A stretch of DNA of 64,000 bases from Gaetbulibacter_B jejuensis. Its GTDB lineage: Bacteria > Bacteroidota > Bacteroidia > Flavobacteriales > Flavobacteriaceae. The notes under the pieces are model-generated. The model saw nothing but the letters and a program-made list of their open reading frames with translations, searched no databases and was not told the origin of the DNA. Position numbers and translations under genes: made by a program. Where the stretch lies: positions 1-64,000 of the forward strand of contig NZ_BAAAGF010000006.1 of NCBI RefSeq assembly GCF_039524015.1, written 5' to 3'. Positions within the stretch are counted from its first letter, which is position 1, and each line of letters begins with the position of its first letter. Shown here piece after piece: positions 24,475 to 34,337 of the stretch.

Positions 24475-27081
24475 ATGAAAGCAAAAACACATATAAAAAC
24501 ATTGATAGCAATTATAATGCTGCTACCAAGTATAATTTTTTCTCAAGAAGATTACGAATTATGGGGAATGACTTTTCGAGGAGGAAAATCTGATATGGGA
24601 ACCATATTTAAGACAGATGAAAATGCCGAAAATCTTGAAGTTCAATACGATTTTTTTAAAACTGATGGCTATGATATAGATAGTGGAGTAATAGAAGCCT
24701 CTAACGGAAAGTTTTATGGACTGTCGCCTTATTCGGGACTTTATTTATATGGTGTTTACTATGATAGCGATAATATTGGTGGAGTTTTGTATGAATATGA
24801 TCCTGCAACTGGAGTGTTTGAAACTAAATTTAGGTTTGGTGTTGATGAGTTTGAGGTGATCAATTCAACAAACGGAAAGCGTCCTGAAGGAGCACTTATT
24901 GAAGTTAATAATAAACTTTATGGAATGACTAGAGAAGGAGGAGACCATGGTGATGGAGTCATTTTTGAATATGATTACTTGCAAGATACCTTTACAAAAC
25001 TTCATGATTTTAATGATTTAAATGGTAGAGCACCAGAAGGAGAACTTACATATGCTTCTAATGGAAAACTATATGGAATGACTTCTGTTGGAGGTGATTA
25101 TGATGATGGTGTTATTTTCGAATTTGATCTCAACACTAATACTTACACAAAAAAGATCGATTTTGATGATAATGCACTAAACCCTGGAAGAAGACCTTAT
25201 GGTTCATTGTTCGAAGCTAGTAATGGAAAGCTGTATGGCTTAACCAGTGAAGGTGGTACAAATGATTCTGGTGTATTATTTGAATATGATTTTATTACCA
25301 ATACATTGACTAACTTATTTAATTTTGGATTAGCTGGAACTTCTGGAGCTTATCCGCTGGGAACATTGGTGGAAGGTCCAAACAATTCTTTAGAACTATT
25401 TGGTACAACTTCTGAAGGAGGTACAGAAGATTACGGTATTCTTTTCAAATATAATATATCAACAAGTACCTTTACTACACAGTTAAGTTTTGCATCTTCA
25501 AACAATTTAGGTTATTCGCCAGGACCTAAGCTTACTCTGGCATCTAATGACAAGCTATATGGAGTTACAGAGTATGGTGGAGCTAGTGGAATAGGATCCT
25601 TGTTTGAGTATAATCCATCTACTGGTCAATCTAGTTTACTATATGGTTTTAATATAAATTCTGGGTATTATCCATATGCTGGTCTTTTTGAAGCTTCAGA
25701 CGGTAAATTATATAGCGTAGCTAATAAGACGCGTTATGGAGTAGTAGACTCTTTCAATAGTATGTTTTATAGTTTTGATTTATCTACAAATAGTTATAAC
25801 CCAATTTTAAAATTTAATAGCTCAACAGATGGAGCAGGACCTGATGGAAGTTTAATATATTCTGAAAACAGACAAAAATTCTATGGCTTGACATTAAGAG
25901 GGGGAATAAATGACTCAGGCGCAATTTTCGAATATAACCCAATAAGTAATATTTATACAAGGCTACATAGTTTTGATGAACCAGATAATAGCTCTGAAAT
26001 GGGAATTTTGCCAAGAGCAAGTCTACTAGAGGCATCTAATAGTAAGTTGTATGGAACAGCATTTAGAGGAGGAAGTAATGAACTAGGTATGCTGTTTGAG
26101 TTTGATTTATCAACAAACACTTTTGCTAAGAAGCATGATTTTGGTCAGGTGCTAGGTGGAACACCATTAGGTGATTTGGTTCAGGCTTCTAACAATAAAA
26201 TTTATGGAATGACATCAGTAGGAGGACAAGGTGTTTACATGGAAACTTTAGTGCCTGTAGGTGTTATTTATGAGTATGATATAGACACAGAAAATTATAC
26301 TAAAATTCACGATTTTAATCTAGAAAATGGGGCATTTCCAAATGGTGGATTAATTGAAGCTACAGATGGAAAACTTTATGGTATGACACTGAATGGTGGT
26401 TTGCAAGATGGAGGTGTTATTTTTGAATATGATTTTACTACTGGTTTTAATAAGTTGCACGAATTTGAGTACAATGGCATTAATGGGTTTAGACCTTATG
26501 GAAACTTACTTCAGTTTGATGCTAATACACTTTATGGATTGACTTCAGAAGGAGGTGTAAATGGAGACGGAACAATCTTTAAATATGATATACAAACCAA
26601 TACCTTTTCTAAGGTTTTTGATTTTAATGATGTGTCAACAGGAGCTATACCACTTGGTAGCTTAACAAAATTAAATAACAAGCTTTATGGAGTTACCTCA
26701 GAAGGAGGAATACACGATTATGGTATTGTATTTGAATTTAACCCTCAAACCTTATCATTCACAAAAACGTTTGACTTTGATTCCCAGAACGGAAGATTAC
26801 CTGTTACTACTACATTAGTGGTTTTAGACAGGAATACACTAACTACAAATATTGTAGAAGAAAATAAGATAATTGTTTACCCAAACCCAGCTCAACAAGA
26901 CATACATATAACGACAGATGCACATATTACCAAAGTGTCTTTATTTGATGCTTTAGGTAAAGAAGTGTATTTAGAAATGACTGGTAATACAGTTAATGTA
27001 GAACCATTAAAAAGCGGTATTTACATATTAAAAGTAGAAACAGATAAAGGTTCAAACTCTAAAAAAATAATAATTAACTAA
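24475..27081 (+). CDS. GloVer-repeat protein with T9SS sorting domain
   Basis: 868 residues from ATG 24475; an in-frame upstream extension would overlap the previous gene and has no signal peptide. After the signal peptide (to IIFSQ) come about 14-16 repeats of the form LYGMTSEGGxxDxGVIFEYD-x-TNTFTK, the GloVer (TIGR03803-type) repeat, likely folding as a beta-propeller-like array. A type A T9SS sorting domain closes the protein (IIVYPNPAQQDIHITT to the end). It should be secreted by the type IX system. Ligand unknown. It sits between two lipoprotein genes; the next starts 30 bases after its stop. Confidence 0.9.
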   Translation: MKAKTHIKTLIAIIMLLPSIIFSQEDYELWGMTFRGGKSDMGTIFKTDENAENLEVQYDFFKTDGYDIDSGVIEASNGKFYGLSPYSGLYLYGVYYDSDNIGGVLYEYDPATGVFETKFRFGVDEFEVINSTNGKRPEGALIEVNNKLYGMTREGGDHGDGVIFEYDYLQDTFTKLHDFNDLNGRAPEGELTYASNGKLYGMTSVGGDYDDGVIFEFDLNTNTYTKKIDFDDNALNPGRRPYGSLFEASNGKLYGLTSEGGTNDSGVLFEYDFITNTLTNLFNFGLAGTSGAYPLGTLVEGPNNSLELFGTTSEGGTEDYGILFKYNISTSTFTTQLSFASSNNLGYSPGPKLTLASNDKLYGVTEYGGASGIGSLFEYNPSTGQSSLLYGFNINSGYYPYAGLFEASDGKLYSVANKTRYGVVDSFNSMFYSFDLSTNSYNPILKFNSSTDGAGPDGSLIYSENRQKFYGLTLRGGINDSGAIFEYNPISNIYTRLHSFDEPDNSSEMGILPRASLLEASNSKLYGTAFRGGSNELGMLFEFDLSTNTFAKKHDFGQVLGGTPLGDLVQASNNKIYGMTSVGGQGVYMETLVPVGVIYEYDIDTENYTKIHDFNLENGAFPNGGLIEATDGKLYGMTLNGGLQDGGVIFEYDFTTGFNKLHEFEYNGINGFRPYGNLLQFDANTLYGLTSEGGVNGDGTIFKYDIQTNTFSKVFDFNDVSTGAIPLGSLTKLNNKLYGVTSEGGIHDYGIVFEFNPQTLSFTKTFDFDSQNGRLPVTTTLVVLDRNTLTTNIVEENKIIVYPNPAQQDIHITTDAHITKVSLFDALGKEVYLEMTGNTVNVEPLKSGIYILKVETDKGSNSKKIIIN

Positions 27082-27111
27082 CTTTATATCAATAATTTAA
27101 TAATTTCAGTT

Positions 27112-28065
27112 ATGAAAAAGTTAAACCAACTAATCTTATTTGTTTTAGTTTTTACAATCTTTAATTGTAAGAATGACAAAAAAACAGAATCTGTTATTGA
27201 AGTAGCAGAACATGAAGAGACTGTAAAACTACCAACCAATACAATAGATATTTTAACAAGAAGTATGGAGTTTGTTATGGCAGATACTATTACTTCTGGT
27301 TGGAATACTTTTAAGTATGACAATAGAGCAAATGAAACACACTTTTTTAGATTCGTTAAAATGCCAGAAGGCATAACTTCTGAAAATTTTAAAACTGAAT
27401 CCGATCCAGTTTTTGAAGAAGGTATGGATTTAATAAACGAGGGTAAAACCGAAGAAGGTTTTGCTGCTTTTAGCAAATTACCAGAGTGGTTTAGCAAATG
27501 TATTTCTACAGGTGGTTCAGGATTGATTGCACCCAAAAGTAAAACCTATACTGCTCTTTACTTGGAACCTGGTCTTTATAGTATGGAATGTTACGTAAAG
27601 ATGCCTAATGGCAAATTTCACTCAACAATGGGAATGGTAAAGCAAGTATACGTAAGCGAAACAGATAGTGGAAATGTAGCTCCTAAAGCAACAGACACAA
27701 TTGATATAAGAGAAGATGGATTTCATTTTAATAGACATATTCCAAAAGGAAAACATATTTTTCAGGTGAATGTTCTTAGTCAAAAACTACATGAAAACTT
27801 TGCCTCTACTGATGTGCATCTTGTAAAACTAGAATCTCATGCAAATAGAGACACTTTAGAGTCTTGGATGGTATGGTATGACCCAAAAGGGTTTATTACA
27901 CCTGTTCCTAATGGTGTTGAGTTTTTAGGTGGTTTTAATGATGCAGTACAAGGCAGCACAGGCTATTTTTACGCCAATTTAAAACCAGGTAAATACGCTT
28001 TCATCGCTGAAGTACCAAATGCAAAAGCAAAAGGATTATTTAAAGAATTTGAAGTGTTAGATTAA
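27112..28065 (+). CDS. Lipoprotein with two beta-domains
   Basis: 317 residues. A lipoprotein signal peptide (lipobox FTIFNC, Cys19) precedes two similar beta-rich halves (about 45-185 and 195-317). Each is shaped like a cupredoxin/Ig-type domain, with matching elements LEPGLYSMECYVKMPNGK and LKPGKYAFIAEVPNAKAK near their ends. Copper ligands are not evident: single His residues occur but no Cys-His-Met cluster is clear. Its stop and the stop of the convergent ribB gene share one TTAA at 28062-28065. Function unknown. Confidence 0.78.
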   Translation: MKKLNQLILFVLVFTIFNCKNDKKTESVIEVAEHEETVKLPTNTIDILTRSMEFVMADTITSGWNTFKYDNRANETHFFRFVKMPEGITSENFKTESDPVFEEGMDLINEGKTEEGFAAFSKLPEWFSKCISTGGSGLIAPKSKTYTALYLEPGLYSMECYVKMPNGKFHSTMGMVKQVYVSETDSGNVAPKATDTIDIREDGFHFNRHIPKGKHIFQVNVLSQKLHENFASTDVHLVKLESHANRDTLESWMVWYDPKGFITPVPNGVEFLGGFNDAVQGSTGYFYANLKPGKYAFIAEVPNAKAKGLFKEFEVLD

Positions 28066-29213
28066 TACTTAACGTACTCAACAATTTCTAAACCATAACC
28101 AATCATACCAACACGTTTGGTTTGTTGGCTATTAGAGATTAAACGTAGTTTATGAATGTTTAAGTCATGAAGTATTTGAGCACCAATACCAAAGTCTTTA
28201 CTGTCCATTTCAATTCTTGGAGCTTTTACAACTTCACCTTTAACCTGACTATCTCTTAAAGCGCTAAGACGTTTTAAAAGATTCATAGATTGTGATTGCT
28301 GGTTGATAAAGATAATAGCACCTTTACCTTCTTCGTTTATAACTTTAAACATATCATCCAACTTCTCATCGGCATTGTTGGTTAAAGTTCCTAAAATGTC
28401 ATTGTTTACTAAAGTAGCATTAACACGTGTTAATATGCTTTCATCGTTAGTCCAAGTCCCTTTGGTAAGTGCAATATGGATTTGATTATTGGTTGTTTGT
28501 TGGTAAGCTCTTAATCGGAAACTTCCAAAACGAGTTTCAATGTTAAAGTCTTCTTTTTTATCAATTAAAGAATCGTGCTCCATTCTGTAAGCCACTAAAT
28601 CTTCAATAGAAATTACTTTCAAGTCAAACTTTTCAGCCACTTTAACCAGTTGAGGTAAGCGTGCCATTGTGCCATCTTCATTTAAGATTTCAACAAGAAT
28701 TCCTGCTGGTTTAAATCCTGCTAAACGTGCTAAATCTACAGCAGCTTCAGTATGACCTGTTCTACGAAGTACACCTCCATTTTTTGCTCTTAAAGGAAAA
28801 ATATGACCAGGTCTTCCAAGGTCATGAGGTTTAGTGTCATCATCCACCAATGCTTTAATGGTTTTTGCTCTGTCGTGTACCGAAATTCCAGTGGTACATC
28901 CATGACCAATTAAATCTACAGAAACCGTAAATTGAGTGTGGTGCAAAACAGTGTTGTTTTGTACCATCATGTTAAGGTCTAAATCTTGACACCTATCTTC
29001 AGTTAAAGGCGCACAAATTAAGCCTCTACCATTAGTTGCCATAAAGTTAATCATCTCTGGAGTAACCGTTTCAGCAGCAGCTATAAAGTCGCCTTCGTTT
29101 TCTCTGTTTTCATCATCAACAACAATTACTACTTTACCATCACGAATATCATTAATGGCTTCTTCTATAGTATTCAATTCAATTTTCACGGATTGTTTTG
29201 CGGTTTTAAGCAT
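28062..29213 (-). CDS. ribB: RibBA-like protein: DHBP synthase with degenerate GTP cyclohydrolase II domain
   Basis: 383 residues from ATG 29213 (ATGs at 29222 and 29237 are possible but less like family N-termini). The N-terminal domain has the full DHBP synthase signature: DDENRENEGDF, GRGLICAPL, HGCTTGISVHDR and RRTGHTEAAVDLARLAG. It makes 3,4-dihydroxy-2-butanone 4-phosphate for riboflavin. The C-terminal part keeps the GTP cyclohydrolase II fold (TRVNATLVNNDILGTL, then YGLEIVEYV). However, the three Zn-binding Cys and the RQEGRGIG catalytic loop are missing (FINQQSQSMNLLKRL instead). It should therefore lack cyclohydrolase II activity, and a separate ribA is expected elsewhere. Confidence 0.9.
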   Translation of the reverse strand: MLKTAKQSVKIELNTIEEAINDIRDGKVVIVVDDENRENEGDFIAAAETVTPEMINFMATNGRGLICAPLTEDRCQDLDLNMMVQNNTVLHHTQFTVSVDLIGHGCTTGISVHDRAKTIKALVDDDTKPHDLGRPGHIFPLRAKNGGVLRRTGHTEAAVDLARLAGFKPAGILVEILNEDGTMARLPQLVKVAEKFDLKVISIEDLVAYRMEHDSLIDKKEDFNIETRFGSFRLRAYQQTTNNQIHIALTKGTWTNDESILTRVNATLVNNDILGTLTNNADEKLDDMFKVINEEGKGAIIFINQQSQSMNLLKRLSALRDSQVKGEVVKAPRIEMDSKDFGIGAQILHDLNIHKLRLISNSQQTKRVGMIGYGLEIVEYVKY

Positions 29214-29246
29214 AACGAGCATATATTTATGCTGCAAAGATATGGC

Positions 29247-31223
29247 TTATTTTATATTTTTTATGCTACTTTTTGATAACTCTTCTTTTACTCTGTTTTT
29301 TAACAAGAAATAGGTTAAAGCATAAAAAGGCAGACCAATAAGCAGCAAAAAGTAATTGATTTTTTTATCACTCTCTTTGAGTGTGCTGAAAAACTTAGAA
29401 ATCTTGATTGAAGATACTACAAAGTAAATCGCAAAGAATAATAGTGCAATTAAACCTAAGTTAAGTATAGTAACTGCTAATTCAGGAAGCTTATTGTTTT
29501 TAAATACAAAATGAAGTACTATAAAAACAGCAGCAATAGCATAAGACACAAATGTGGTTAACGAGTAGTCGTTAAAGTCTTTTGCAACTTTTTCAGAGGC
29601 TATAAAATTCGTATCAATGTTAATGCCTTTTTCAACTATTTCGCTTGTGTTTAAACCTAGTTTTTTAAGTTGCGCATAGGCTCTAGGTTTTACGGTTTCG
29701 TCGTAATCGTACGATTCAAAGTTTTTAATAACATCTACTAGCTTATCTTCATCGTAAGTTTCAAGCTTCTTATAACTTAGTAGAAGTGGATCATTTTCAT
29801 CTTTGGGTTTTATTCTGAATAGTTTTTTAAGCGGATCTAATATGGAATCAAACTCAAATAAACCTCTATCTTTTGTGGCACGACGTGTTAAATAAATACT
29901 TAAAGGTAACATGATTAATGTTGAAAGCCATGTTGCAAAAACAGGATTGAAAGACCCATCCTGAGAACTGTTTTTAGAAAAAATTCCTATAAAATGGTAG
30001 GTCAAAAACAATAATATTGCAATAACCAAAGGTAAACCAATACCTCCTTTTCTTATTAGTGCACCAAGAGGAGCGCCAACAAAGAATAGAATTATACAAG
30101 CAAATCCTAGTGCGTATTTTTCGTGTAATGAAATGATGTGCTTGTTTAGCCACTTGGTTTTACTAGTAGCTGCAAATGATTTAGATTCTATAATTTGATT
30201 AGTACTATTAACTGTATTTGTAGCCAAATTAAGAAGTTGAACTTTGGTTTTTGTATCAAATAACTCTAGGACTTCACCTGTGTAATTAGAATCTTTTTTG
30301 GTTTCAATGTCGTCTTTTAAATTGGCAATAGATGTTCTTTCATAAAGTGTTTTAGAAAAATCTTTAAAGTCATTTGATTTTTCATTGTAAAGACTATCTA
30401 TAGTGTAGTTTAGGTCGCTTACATCAAGCATGTTAAACCTGCTTTCGTAACTCTTTTCCTCGTAATCTACATCGTTTAGTCCTTCTAAATCAACATTTAT
30501 AACGTACTTTTCAAAGTAACTTTTTACATGTGGTTTTTTTACATTTTGTTTTGGGTCGTTACTAATAACTTCGTCATAGTAATTACCATTGTAAAGTACT
30601 AATTGTAAAATATTAGAGTTTTCACTACTTATCAGTTCTCCAGTTTCAGAAGAAATTACAGTATAGTTCCCAACTCTTTTCGTGTTTTTTTTATGTATGT
30701 AAACATTTTTTAAGTACTGGCCTTTTTCACCGCTTTTTTCTTCTACTTTAATATTGTAGTTACCAACTTCGTTAAACTGCCCTTCGGCAATAGCCATAGC
30801 AGGTAGTGTTTTGGCAATGTTTTTTCTTAAGTTATAAAAGTTATAGTTAGCCCAAGGGATAACGTTGTTAGCAAAGAAAAATGTAACTACAGCAAGTATG
30901 AGTATAAAAACACTTAAACCTCTCATTGCTCTTTGCAATGAAATACCTGTAGATTTCATCGCGGCAAATTCATAGTTTTCGGCAAAGCTACCAAACACCA
31001 TTATTGAGGCTAAAAGAATAGTAAGCGGTAAAATTAGAGGAATAAGGGTAGGAGTTACATATACAAGAAACTTAAGTATTACAGAAACCGCTAAATCTTT
31101 TCCTGCAAGTTCACTTATATACAACCAAATAGATTGTAAAACAAAAATGAGCATGAGTATCACAAACACGCTCATAAATGTTTTTAAGTACGTTTTAAGT
31201 ATGTACCTATCAAGTATTTTCAT
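29247..31223 (-). CDS. LptF/LptG family permease
   Basis: 658 residues. The YjgP/YjgQ-type N-terminus (ILDRYILKTYLKTF) has three membrane helices, then a long periplasmic part, then further helices with GAPLGALIRKGGIGLP. It forms the inner-membrane part of the Lpt system that moves lipopolysaccharide to the outer membrane. Residues after about 470 are an extension with two further membrane segments that classical LptF/G (about 360 residues) lack. The gene lies between lolA-like and ribB genes on the same strand with gaps of 10 and about 33 bases, so all are probably co-transcribed. Confidence 0.9.
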   Translation of the reverse strand: MKILDRYILKTYLKTFMSVFVILMLIFVLQSIWLYISELAGKDLAVSVILKFLVYVTPTLIPLILPLTILLASIMVFGSFAENYEFAAMKSTGISLQRAMRGLSVFILILAVVTFFFANNVIPWANYNFYNLRKNIAKTLPAMAIAEGQFNEVGNYNIKVEEKSGEKGQYLKNVYIHKKNTKRVGNYTVISSETGELISSENSNILQLVLYNGNYYDEVISNDPKQNVKKPHVKSYFEKYVINVDLEGLNDVDYEEKSYESRFNMLDVSDLNYTIDSLYNEKSNDFKDFSKTLYERTSIANLKDDIETKKDSNYTGEVLELFDTKTKVQLLNLATNTVNSTNQIIESKSFAATSKTKWLNKHIISLHEKYALGFACIILFFVGAPLGALIRKGGIGLPLVIAILLFLTYHFIGIFSKNSSQDGSFNPVFATWLSTLIMLPLSIYLTRRATKDRGLFEFDSILDPLKKLFRIKPKDENDPLLLSYKKLETYDEDKLVDVIKNFESYDYDETVKPRAYAQLKKLGLNTSEIVEKGINIDTNFIASEKVAKDFNDYSLTTFVSYAIAAVFIVLHFVFKNNKLPELAVTILNLGLIALLFFAIYFVVSSIKISKFFSTLKESDKKINYFLLLIGLPFYALTYFLLKNRVKEELSKSSIKNIK

Positions 31224-31233
31224 TAATTAAAGC

Positions 31234-31872
31234 CTAATCCAATTTATTGATGTAGTAATCTTTATACTTATTCTCATCAAAAGTAAATAAGGATTTTGAA
31301 ATCGGCTCATTAGTTTTAAAAGAATTAACAGTTAAAGTTGTTTTTGTTCCATTTTTACCAACTTCAATAAGGTTGTAAATATGCTTGGTTTGTGCATCAA
31401 TACCTAATAAAACTTGCTTAATTTCAGAATTAGTATCAATTGGACTTAGTTTTACATATTGAATTTTTCTACCATTTACATTTTGAACAATATCCATTGT
31501 GTAAGTGTAACCATCTTCGTAAAAAGATAACATTTTACTAGGTGTGATTGTGCTTTCATCTTCAGAATTATCTGAAGAAATAGTTACTTCTTCATCATCA
31601 GGACTTATCGTGTAAAGGGTTTTACCATCAAAAATTCTAGTAGCTCCTAAAATGTTAAGTCTGTATTTTTCACCTTGCATTACAACATCACCACGAGTTT
31701 CTTGGTCAATGTTTTCACTTGTGTTTTTTAATGCATATTTAAAGTCAATACTAATGTTTTCATAGCTTTTAATCTTTGCGCTAACTTCATTAAGTAAGTT
31801 TTTAGCTGAATTTTGTGCTACTGTGCTAAAACTGATTAAAAGGACTAATGCTATTATAATTTTTTTCATCAT
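31234..31872 (-). CDS. LolA-like outer membrane lipoprotein carrier
   Basis: 212 residues. A signal peptide (to STVAQ) and a LolA-type half-barrel follow: NLLNEVSAKIKSYENISIDF, GDVVMQGEKYRL, DGKTLYTISPDDEEV, PSKMLSFYEDGY. LolA ferries lipoproteins through the periplasm; Bacteroidota members often appear as such relatives. It is downstream of ftsK (14-base gap) and upstream of the LptF/G gene (10-base gap). ATG at 31869 is an equally possible start. Confidence 0.87.
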   Translation of the reverse strand: MMKKIIIALVLLISFSTVAQNSAKNLLNEVSAKIKSYENISIDFKYALKNTSENIDQETRGDVVMQGEKYRLNILGATRIFDGKTLYTISPDDEEVTISSDNSEDESTITPSKMLSFYEDGYTYTMDIVQNVNGRKIQYVKLSPIDTNSEIKQVLLGIDAQTKHIYNLIEVGKNGTKTTLTVNSFKTNEPISKSLFTFDENKYKDYYINKLD

Positions 31873-31886
31873 TATGTTTTTTGTGC

Positions 31887-34277
31887 CTAAAGGCTTTCGT
31901 TTTCTAATAGTTGGTCTAATGCTGCTAAATCTGGTACTAAAACCTGACGTGCTTTACTGCCTTCAAAACCACCAACAATACCAGCAGCTTCAAGTTGGTC
32001 AATTAACCTTCCAGCTCTGTTGTAACCTAATTTTAATTTACGTTGCAACAATGATGCTGAACCTTGTTGTGCAGTTACAATTATTTCGGCAGCTTCTCTA
32101 AACAGCTTATCTCTGTCTTCTATATCTATATCAATACTTGTGCCACTTTCTTCACCAACATACTCTGGTAAAAGGTAAGCATCTGGATATGCTTTTTGTG
32201 CACCAATAAATTCAGTGATTTTTTCTACTTCTGGTGTGTCGACAAAAGCACATTGTATTCTTATAATGTCGTTTCCTTGAGTGTAAAGCATATCTCCACG
32301 ACCAATAAGTTGGTCTGCTCCAGCTCCATCTAAAATAGTACGTGAGTCTATTTTTGAAGTTACTCTAAAAGCGATACGAGCAGGGAAGTTTGCTTTAATA
32401 ATACCAGTAATAACGTTAACCGATGGACGTTGTGTAGCAATAATTAGGTGAATACCAATAGCACGAGCTAATTGCGCTAAACGCGCAATTGGAGTTTCAA
32501 CTTCTTTTCCTGCAGTCATAATTAAATCGGCAAACTCATCAACAACCAAGACAATATATGGTAAGTATTGATGGCCTTCGTTAGGATTTAATTTTCTAGC
32601 TTTAAACTTTTCGTTGTATTCTTTAATGTTACGACACATTGCGTTTTTAAGCATTTCGTAACGATTATCCATTTCAATACACAAAGAGTTTAACGTGTTA
32701 ATCACTTTAGTGTTATCGGTAATTATGGCTTCCTCACTATCAGGTAGTTTTGCCAAATAATGACGTTCAATTTTATTGAATAAAGTAAGTTCTACTTTTT
32801 TAGGGTCAACCAACACAAACTTAACTTCAGCAGGATGTTTCTTATACAATAGCGAAGTTAAAACTGCATTTAAACCTACCGATTTTCCTTGTCCTGTAGC
32901 ACCTGCCATAAGTAAATGAGGCATTTTTGCTAAGTCTACAACCATGGTTTCATTGCTAATGGTTTTACCAAAAGCAATAGGCAATTGCATGTCAGATTTT
33001 TGAAATTTTTGCGAAGCAATTACCGAACGCATAGAAACAATAGTTGAGTTTTTGTTTGGCACCTCAATACCTATGGTTCCTTTTCCTGGAATAGGAGCAA
33101 TAATACGAATTCCTAATGCTGAAAGCGATAATGCAATATCGTCTTCAAGGTTTTTAATTCTTGAAATTCTTACTCCAGCTTCAGGGACAATTTCATAAAG
33201 TGTTACTGTTGGTCCAATAGTAGCTTTAATGTTAGAAATTCCAATTTTGTAGTTATTCAGGGTTTCTACAATTCGGTTTTTGTTTTCTTCTAGCTCTTCT
33301 TGGTTTATGGTGATACCTTCAGAATCGTATTTTTTTAACAAATCTAAAGGCGGAAATTCAAACTTACTGAGTTCTAGTGTTGGGTCAAACTGTCCGAAAT
33401 CTTCAACGAGCTTATTTGATAAGTTATCAGCTTCAGAAATTTCTTCTTCAAATTGTTCAATCTCTATTTCTACGTCTTCTTTAACCTCTTCAGTAACTTC
33501 AACTTTTATAGGCTCTTTTTTAGGTTCTGGTTTTGAATGGTTTTCAATAGTAGGCTCTACAGTATCTTCAACATTAAGCTCAAAAGCAGATTTGATATCT
33601 TCAGCTTCGGCAGTTAGGTCATTATCTACAGCAATTGAAGTATCATTATCAGTGGTAGTGTTGAACTCATTTTTAAGGTCTTTTTTGGCACGTTTAAAAA
33701 GATTTACAAAGGTTTGACCTGTAAATTTAAATCGGATAGCTAAATAGGAAATCAATCCAAAAAGTAGGAGTAGTGCTGTACCAATTTTACCAATGTAATC
33801 TTGGAAATAAGAGTTCATTTCAAAACCTATGGTTCCTCCAAGTATGTTGTATTTGTGCGTAAAAAAACCAAAAAATATGGATAACCAAATAACAATTAGT
33901 GTTCCCCATATCCAGTGTTTTCTTAGCTTAGTTTTATTAATATCTAGTGTAACGTAAACACCTGAAAGGAATAGTAAACCTGAAAAGATAAACGATGCAA
34001 TACCAAATCCTTTAGTGATAAACAATTCGCTTAACCAAGCACCAATAACATTCATCCAGTTTTCGGCTTCTTGCTCGCGAGAAGGAAATTGACTAACGAT
34101 GCTTTGATCTGCTTTTCCACTAAATAAAAACGACAAGAAAGCTATAAAGAGTATGATACCAAATATCATCAACAAACTACCAAAAATTAATTTTTGTTGG
34201 CTTGTTAATGTTAAATTCGGCTTTTTAAATTTAGAAGTTTTACTGCTTTTAGTTTTGGTTTTCTTCTTCGCCATCAA
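31887..34277 (-). CDS. ftsK: FtsK/SpoIIIE-type DNA translocase
   Basis: 796 residues. A basic N-terminus and four membrane helices (about 30-185) are followed by an acidic linker (about 205-320, many Glu/Val repeats). The alpha/beta motor comes next: Walker A AGATGQGKS near residue 456-464, Walker B IVLVVDEFADL and IATQRPSV. A C-terminal gamma winged helix follows (RKLKLGYNRAGRLIDQLE). The protein pumps chromosomal DNA at the division septum towards dif and activates XerCD. It heads the ftsK-lolA-lptF/G-ribB leftward run; ATG at 34274 is an alternative start. Confidence 0.95.
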   Translation of the reverse strand: MMAKKKTKTKSSKTSKFKKPNLTLTSQQKLIFGSLLMIFGIILFIAFLSFLFSGKADQSIVSQFPSREQEAENWMNVIGAWLSELFITKGFGIASFIFSGLLFLSGVYVTLDINKTKLRKHWIWGTLIVIWLSIFFGFFTHKYNILGGTIGFEMNSYFQDYIGKIGTALLLLFGLISYLAIRFKFTGQTFVNLFKRAKKDLKNEFNTTTDNDTSIAVDNDLTAEAEDIKSAFELNVEDTVEPTIENHSKPEPKKEPIKVEVTEEVKEDVEIEIEQFEEEISEADNLSNKLVEDFGQFDPTLELSKFEFPPLDLLKKYDSEGITINQEELEENKNRIVETLNNYKIGISNIKATIGPTVTLYEIVPEAGVRISRIKNLEDDIALSLSALGIRIIAPIPGKGTIGIEVPNKNSTIVSMRSVIASQKFQKSDMQLPIAFGKTISNETMVVDLAKMPHLLMAGATGQGKSVGLNAVLTSLLYKKHPAEVKFVLVDPKKVELTLFNKIERHYLAKLPDSEEAIITDNTKVINTLNSLCIEMDNRYEMLKNAMCRNIKEYNEKFKARKLNPNEGHQYLPYIVLVVDEFADLIMTAGKEVETPIARLAQLARAIGIHLIIATQRPSVNVITGIIKANFPARIAFRVTSKIDSRTILDGAGADQLIGRGDMLYTQGNDIIRIQCAFVDTPEVEKITEFIGAQKAYPDAYLLPEYVGEESGTSIDIDIEDRDKLFREAAEIIVTAQQGSASLLQRKLKLGYNRAGRLIDQLEAAGIVGGFEGSKARQVLVPDLAALDQLLENESL

Positions 34278-34337
34278 CGCATTGTTAGATTAAAACAAAA
34301 ATACAAATTACTAACGTTTATCCTAACGGAATTAGTA

